Positions 27,847-32,207 of a stretch of DNA of 32,207 nucleotides are shown here, piece after piece. The translations under genes and the position numbers were made by a program. Source of the DNA: Rhizobium sp. AC27/96 (GTDB taxonomy: Bacteria > Pseudomonadota > Alphaproteobacteria > Rhizobiales > Rhizobiaceae); the NCBI RefSeq assembly GCF_001692325.1, contig NZ_LXKN01000037.1, positions 1-32,207 on the forward strand, read 5' to 3'. Position 1 is the first letter of the stretch. The number at the start of each line of letters is the position of its first letter. The notes below the pieces were generated by a model. That model made no database searches and had not been told where the DNA came from. It saw only the letters and a list, made by a program, of their open reading frames with translations.

Positions 27847-29118
27847 ATGACGCGCCCGCCCTACACCGAAACGACGGACAGCCAGGTGAATGCACTAACG
27901 CATACGCTCGCAGCGCTGCATTTCGACACGCCGAAGGCCGAGGCCAGGGTCGAGGTCGGCCGGGCCGGACGTGAGCTCTGCCTCTATCCCGGCAAGCTCG
28001 GCTATGAGCTGCAGGACGAACTGGATTTTCTGTCCAATCGCGCCATGGAGCCAAATATCTTCTTTTCGGGCCGTTTCCTGGCGCCGGCCATGCCGCGCCT
28101 CGAGGATCGCCAGGTTCGTCTGGCGCTGATGCGCGACAACAACGGCACGCGCAGCCGCATGCGCCTGCTGATGCCGTTTACCGTGGACAAGCCGGGCTTT
28201 GCGATCGGCCCGTCGATCATCCGCGTCTGGTCGAATTCCTTCGGTCCGCTCGGCACGCCGCTGGTCGATGCCGAAGACGCCGGCGAAACGCTCGACAATC
28301 TCTTCGAAGGATTGGCGAACCACGACCTGCGCCTTCCCACGGCGCTGGTGCTGCCGGACGTTCGCCTGAACGGCCGCTTCGCACAGATGGCCAAGGTCGT
28401 CGCCATCGGCCGCAACCTGCCCATCACCGTGGCAAACACCTTCCAGCGCCCTATGCTTCACAGCAACGAGGATGCGATCGCCTATCTCAAGCGAACGATC
28501 TCCAATGCCCATCTGCGCGAAATGCGCCGCCAGTGGCGGCTGCTGGAAACGCAGGGCGATGTCGCCTACAACGTCGCCCGCCAACCTCGCGACATCCACC
28601 TGCGCATGGAAGAATATCTGACGCTCGAAGCGAGCGGCTGGAAGGGCAAGAAACGCAGCGCGCTGGTCACCGATCGCCACCACGCCGCCTTTGCCCGCGA
28701 GGCGATCTCCAACCTCGCGGCCGTCGATGCCGTCCGTATCCACACCATCGACCTCAACGGCAAGGCCATCGCCTCGATGATCGTACTGATCATGGGCGGC
28801 GAGGCCTATACCTGGAAAACAGCCTATGACGAGGCCTATGCCCGCTATTCGCCGGGCAAGCTGCTGATGGGTGAGCTGACAGAATGGCATCTGGACGATG
28901 CAAACGTCGTGCGCTCCGACTCCTGCGCGGTCGCCGATCATCCGATCATGAGCCGCTTCTGGCACGAGCGTGAAGACATGGGCACGCTGATCATCGGCCT
29001 GACGCAGAACGGCGACCGCGATGTCCGGCAGATCGCCGCGCAACTGCATATGTATCGCAGCACCCGCAACATGGCGAAACTGCTGCGCGAAAAGATCCTG
29101 TCGCTTACGAAGCGCTGA
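27847..29118 (+). CDS. FemAB/BioF2-like GNAT acyltransferase
   Basis: A 423-residue cytoplasmic protein of the GNAT superfamily branch with the BioF2-like (Acetyltransf_6) domain, at about residues 215-370. It includes ISNAHLREMRRQWRLLE, the YLTLEASGWKGKKRSAL stretch typical of these proteins, and AYTWKTAYDEAYARYSPG just before the last helices. Members are often encoded with exopolysaccharide or cell-envelope genes and may acylate or aminoacylate a sugar or lipid precursor; the substrate here is unknown. It begins three bases after the flippase stop, which strongly suggests joint function. Its last 14 bases overlap the convergent acyl-CoA synthetase gene. Confidence 0.85.
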   Translation: MTRPPYTETTDSQVNALTHTLAALHFDTPKAEARVEVGRAGRELCLYPGKLGYELQDELDFLSNRAMEPNIFFSGRFLAPAMPRLEDRQVRLALMRDNNGTRSRMRLLMPFTVDKPGFAIGPSIIRVWSNSFGPLGTPLVDAEDAGETLDNLFEGLANHDLRLPTALVLPDVRLNGRFAQMAKVVAIGRNLPITVANTFQRPMLHSNEDAIAYLKRTISNAHLREMRRQWRLLETQGDVAYNVARQPRDIHLRMEEYLTLEASGWKGKKRSALVTDRHHAAFAREAISNLAAVDAVRIHTIDLNGKAIASMIVLIMGGEAYTWKTAYDEAYARYSPGKLLMGELTEWHLDDANVVRSDSCAVADHPIMSRFWHEREDMGTLIIGLTQNGDRDVRQIAAQLHMYRSTRNMAKLLREKILSLTKR

Positions 29119-30745
29119 TTTCGGAAGCTGCCCGCTCTCGCAGCAGGCGGCGGATCACCTTGCCCGATGTCGTCAGCGGTAGGGCATCGACGAATTCGAT
29201 CTCGCGCGGATATTCATGCATGGAAAGCCGCGTCTTCACCCAGTCACGGATGTCGGCGGCCAGCGCCTCGCTCGGCTCACGGCCAGGCACGAGGACGACA
29301 TAGGCCCGGACGATTTCGGTGCGTACCGCATCCGGCTTGCCAACCGCCGCGGCAAGCTGCACGGCCGGATGGCCGCTCAGGCAATCCTCGATCTCGCTCG
29401 GACCGATACGATAGCCGGAAGACGTGATGACATCATCGTCGCGACCGACGAAGGAAATATAGCCCTCCGCATCCTGCCGGCCGATATCGCCGGTCAGCAA
29501 CCAGTCGCCGGCAAACTTTGCCTCCGTCGCCTTCTCATCCTGCCAGTAGCCGAGAAACATCACCGGATCCGGTCGCTTGATCGCGATCTGCCCGCTTTCC
29601 CCCAGGGCGACCTCGACGCCATCGGCATCGACGACCGCGACCCGATGGCCGGGTACCGGCTTGCCTGTCGCGCCGGGCCTGCTTACACCGAAGGCGGCAC
29701 TGGAGGACAGCACGAAATTGCACTCCGTCTGGCCGAAGAACTCGTTGACATTGATGCCGAGCACTGCGCGCGCCCACTCAAACGTCTCGCGGCCGAGCGC
29801 CTCGCCGGCCGAACCGATGCTGCGCAGTTTCAGATCGTAATGCGCCCGGGGATTGTCGACTGCCTTCAGCAGCCGCAGCGCCGTCGGCGGGATAAAGGCA
29901 TTGCGCACGCCCATCTCAGCCATGATACGGAAGGCCATATGCGGATCGAACTTCTGCGCTGGGGAAGACACGACGGGCACGCCAAGCATCAGGCTCGGCA
30001 ACAAGGCGTTCAAGAGGCCACCGGCCCAGGCCCAGTCGGATGGCGTCCAGAGCCTGTCGCCCGCCTGCGGAAAGCCCTCATGGGCAAACTGCATGCCGGG
30101 AATGTGCCCCGGCAGGACGCGATGGCCGTGCAGAGCGCCCTTCGGCGGCCCTGTCGTTCCCGAAGTGAAGATCATCAATGCCGGATCGTCCGGACCGGTA
30201 TCGGCTATTTCGAAAAGCGACGGATACGCCGCCACCAGATCGGCAAAACCTGAGACCCCATGCTCGGCGCCGTCGATGCTGATCACGCGCGCCAGATCCG
30301 GCAGCTGGTCCCGGATCGGCCGCAATCGCTCAAGGCCGAAGCGGTTGGTGACGATCACCGATGCGCCCGAGACCTTTAGCCGATATTCCAGCGCCTCGGC
30401 GCCAAACAGCAACGCCAGCGGCAGCGCGATCGCTCCCATCTTGTAGATCGCCACATGGGCGATGACCGTTTCGAAGCTCTGCGGCAAGAGCAGCGCCACC
30501 CGATCACCGGCACGCACGCCAAGCGCCGTCAGCGCATTGGCGAATGCCGCCGAGCAATCCCGCAACTGGCCATAGGTCATGGAAAGGTGATTGCCGTCCG
30601 GATTGAAATGTTGCAGGCAGATCCGGTCCGGCTCACCTTCGGCCCAGGCATCGCAAACGGCATGTCCCATGTTGAATTTCGCCGGAATCTCCCAACGAAA
30701 ATCACGATAGAGGGCTTCATAAGTATCACGCGGGGGCAATTTCAT
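29105..30745 (-). CDS. AMP-binding acyl-CoA synthetase (ACSM/acetyl-CoA synthetase-like)
   Basis: Activates a carboxylic acid with ATP to an acyl-adenylate and joins it to CoA. The 546-residue protein has the P-loop TSGTTGPPKG (194-203), the IGSAGEAL and FGQTECNF motifs, GDWLLTGDIGRQDAEG, YRIGPSEIEDCL, and the catalytic C-terminal lysine K529 in TTSGKVIRR. Sequence style is closest to medium-chain (ACSM) and acetate/propionate-type enzymes; the natural acid is unknown. I start at the ATG at 30745, giving MKLPPRDTYEALYRDF; the frame is open to a GTG at 30790, which would add a 15-residue tip. The ribosome binding site is weak in either case. It is divergent from the aldo/keto reductase. Confidence 0.9.
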   Translation of the reverse strand: MKLPPRDTYEALYRDFRWEIPAKFNMGHAVCDAWAEGEPDRICLQHFNPDGNHLSMTYGQLRDCSAAFANALTALGVRAGDRVALLLPQSFETVIAHVAIYKMGAIALPLALLFGAEALEYRLKVSGASVIVTNRFGLERLRPIRDQLPDLARVISIDGAEHGVSGFADLVAAYPSLFEIADTGPDDPALMIFTSGTTGPPKGALHGHRVLPGHIPGMQFAHEGFPQAGDRLWTPSDWAWAGGLLNALLPSLMLGVPVVSSPAQKFDPHMAFRIMAEMGVRNAFIPPTALRLLKAVDNPRAHYDLKLRSIGSAGEALGRETFEWARAVLGINVNEFFGQTECNFVLSSSAAFGVSRPGATGKPVPGHRVAVVDADGVEVALGESGQIAIKRPDPVMFLGYWQDEKATEAKFAGDWLLTGDIGRQDAEGYISFVGRDDDVITSSGYRIGPSEIEDCLSGHPAVQLAAAVGKPDAVRTEIVRAYVVLVPGREPSEALAADIRDWVKTRLSMHEYPREIEFVDALPLTTSGKVIRRLLRERAASEISAS

Positions 30746-30890
30746 GCGGAATGTCCAAAAATGGTGCAGTGCAGCTAACACCTCCAGCACTTTTGGTTCA
30801 AGGAAACATTTAAGATTGCTGTCTTCCCCGGCGGGCGAATCGCCTTATTTATTGAGTAATACTTCGAAGCTCTTCACGAACTGATGCATC

Positions 30891-30924
30891 GATCGGCAGC
30901 TGCTTGCTCCGCCGATCTATTTTT
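30891..30924 (+). terminator. Orphan intrinsic terminator in the gap before the aldo/keto reductase
   Basis: GATCGGC (30891-30897) and GCCGATC (30911-30917) form a perfect 7-bp stem with a 13-base loop, followed by TATTTTT (30918-30924). It points rightward. No plus-strand gene ends before it: the gene to the left runs leftward. It therefore either ends a small RNA or acts as an attenuator 79 bases before the aldo/keto reductase start. Confidence 0.6.
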
Positions 30925-31002
30925 AGCGACGCATCCACTCCGTTTCCCGCACCGGCGACGGAGCGCTCTTGCGCCGGATACTCGAACGGACGGAGAAAAT
31001 CG

Positions 31003-31983
31003 ATGGAATATGTAAAGCTTGGCCGGACAGGTCTTGAAGTCTCGCGCATCTGCCTGGGCTGCATGACCTATGGCGACCCGAACAAGGGCACGCATGCATG
31101 GTCCCTGAATGAGGAAGACAGCCGCCCGCTGCTGCGGCAGGCAATCGAGGCCGGCATCAATTTCCTCGATACGGCCAACACCTATTCCAACGGCTCGTCG
31201 GAGGAAATCGTCGGCCGCGCCATCAAGGATTTCGCCCGCCGCGACGACATCGTGCTCGCCACCAAGGTCTTCAACCGCATGCGTCCGGGTCCAAACGGCG
31301 CTGGACTGTCTCGCAAGGCGATCTTCGACGAGATCGATAACAGCCTGCGCCGCCTCGGCACTGATTATGTCGACCTCTACCAGATCCACCGCTGGGACTA
31401 CACGACACCGATCGAGGAAACGCTGGAAGCGCTCCATGATATCGTCAAGGCCGGCAAGGCCCGCTATATCGGCGCCTCGTCCATGCATGCTTGGCAATTC
31501 GCCAAGGCGATCTACACGTCCCGCCTCAACGGCTGGACCGAATTCGTCAGCATGCAGGACCATCTGAACCTGCTCTACCGCGAGGAGGAGCGCGAGATGC
31601 TGCCCTTCTGCGAGGACCAGAAGATCGCCGTCATCCCCTGGAGCCCGCTTGCCCGCGGCCGCCTCACCCGCGATTGGGACGAAGCGACCGCACGCACGCA
31701 ATCCGACGAATTCGGCAAGACGCTCTACACCCAGGCTGTCGACGCCGATCATAAGATCGTCGATGCGGTCGGCACCATCGCCAAGGCCCGCGGCATCGCC
31801 CGCGCACAAGTTGCCACCGCCTGGATCCTGCAGAAAAGCGCCGTTACCGCGCCCATCATCGGCGCCTCAAAGCCCGGCCACATTACGGACGCCATCGCTT
31901 CGCTGGCCGTCAAATTGACGCCGGAGGAAATCGAGGCGCTGGAATCGCCCTATATCCCGCATGGGGTTGCCGGCTTTAAGTGA
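31003..31983 (+). CDS. Aldo/keto reductase
   Basis: NADPH-dependent oxidoreductase of 326 residues with the (beta/alpha)8 barrel of the family. The catalytic tetrad is visible: D56 and Y61 in FLDTANTYS, K88 in LATKVF and H129 in YQIHRWD. The N-terminus MEYVKLGRTGLEVSRICLG and the GASKPGHITDAIAS cofactor segment near the end are those of the group containing YajO/YghZ-like and Tas-type enzymes. The substrate is not evident. The open frame reaches 30904, but I use the ATG at 31003, which has GGAG eight bases upstream and gives the family N-terminus. The orphan terminator at 30891-30924 lies in its upstream region. Confidence 0.93.
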   Translation: MEYVKLGRTGLEVSRICLGCMTYGDPNKGTHAWSLNEEDSRPLLRQAIEAGINFLDTANTYSNGSSEEIVGRAIKDFARRDDIVLATKVFNRMRPGPNGAGLSRKAIFDEIDNSLRRLGTDYVDLYQIHRWDYTTPIEETLEALHDIVKAGKARYIGASSMHAWQFAKAIYTSRLNGWTEFVSMQDHLNLLYREEEREMLPFCEDQKIAVIPWSPLARGRLTRDWDEATARTQSDEFGKTLYTQAVDADHKIVDAVGTIAKARGIARAQVATAWILQKSAVTAPIIGASKPGHITDAIASLAVKLTPEEIEALESPYIPHGVAGFK

Positions 31984-32035
31984 CCGGAGATTTTGGAGCG
32001 GGTCAAGCGCATTCACCGTTGCAGCATCGGACTTG

Positions 32036-32133
32036 CCTCGCCCCTCACCCCAGCCCTCTCCCCGCAAATGCTAGGGCAATCGCATATGAGGTGAGATCGG
32101 TGCCACGCAACCCCTTCTCCCCTCGGGGAGAAG
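32036..32133. repeat. Rhizobial-type intergenic repeat fragments
   Basis: The stretch CGCCCCTCACCCCAGCCCT followed by CTCCCCGC (about 32039-32066) resembles one arm of the common rhizobial intergenic repeat family. A separate hairpin CTTCTCCCC (32114-32122) with GGGGAGAAG (32125-32133) looks like another piece of such an element. Family membership is from memory. The remainder to the window end holds no gene I can support. Confidence 0.45.
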
Positions 32134-32207
32134 CAACCATGTCATTGCGGTGCCTGTTGCCAAGGCCTGTCGCGTTGAAGGATGAGGTTGGCCGCCTCGA
32201 TAAGCTT

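Noticed and set aside
30874..31809. 311-codon open frame on the minus strand
   Set aside because: It is opposite the aldo/keto reductase, whose tetrad and start are clear.
32202..32207. AAGCTT at the very end of the window
   Set aside because: It is a HindIII recognition site, which may only reflect how the sequence was cut or chance; nothing biological can be concluded.

Overview
The window reads as a core chromosomal segment of an alphaproteobacterium of the order Hyphomicrobiales (Rhizobiales), most likely Rhizobium or a close relative. This rests on high GC with NNC/NNG codon use, on protein sequences that look rhizobial throughout (DUF4167, DUF1178, the PtsP form of enzyme I-Ntr, the 906-residue SecA), on the lysC/ptsP/prfA/prmC gene order with ubiG divergent from it, and on short palindromic intergenic repeats of the rhizobial kind. 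I see no tRNA, CRISPR array, prophage, insertion sequence, transposase or plasmid function.

Layout. Positions 1-100 hold a strong leftward promoter with an A/T-rich upstream block, possibly an rRNA operon promoter whose genes lie outside the window. Next comes a MepM-like M23 murein endopeptidase (437-2377, +). A long leftward block follows: small P-loop kinase, clpB (with a heat-shock-like promoter), DUF4167 protein, prmC, prfA, ptsP, lysC and an exported protein of unknown function, ending at 13550. ubiG (13812, +) is divergent from this block. A tight leftward operon comF-grxC-nitrilase-DUF1178-DUF3291 spans 17539-14582, and a methyltransferase of NDUFAF5 type is divergent from comF. Then come a small membrane protein and a lone Flp-type pilin (both -), a small two-helix membrane protein (+), and a leftward block of periplasmic parvulin, argJ, GNAT acetyltransferase and mutT. 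secA (23530-26250, +) has its own promoter, a structured leader and a clean terminator. It is followed by a two-gene envelope cassette (Wzx/MATE-like flippase and FemAB/BioF2-type acyltransferase). The window ends with an AMP-forming acyl-CoA synthetase (-), an aldo/keto reductase (+) and repeat-like sequence.

How the genes relate. prfA and prmC are a functional pair: RF1 and the methylase of its GGQ glutamine. clpB and the parvulin serve protein folding, and SecA drives export. lysC and argJ serve amino-acid synthesis. ptsP heads the nitrogen phosphotransfer relay. The M23 peptidase, flippase/acyltransferase pair and pilin concern the cell envelope. Several start codons were moved inward from the longest open frame using ribosome binding sites, signal peptides and terminators; these are explained entry by entry.

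No obvious new defence or biosynthetic system is present. The features that most merit follow-up are regulatory: the structured secA leader with an overlapping small frame, an orphan terminator upstream of the aldo/keto reductase, the hairpin-rich gap before DUF4167, and an inverted repeat upstream of the small membrane protein at 19528.
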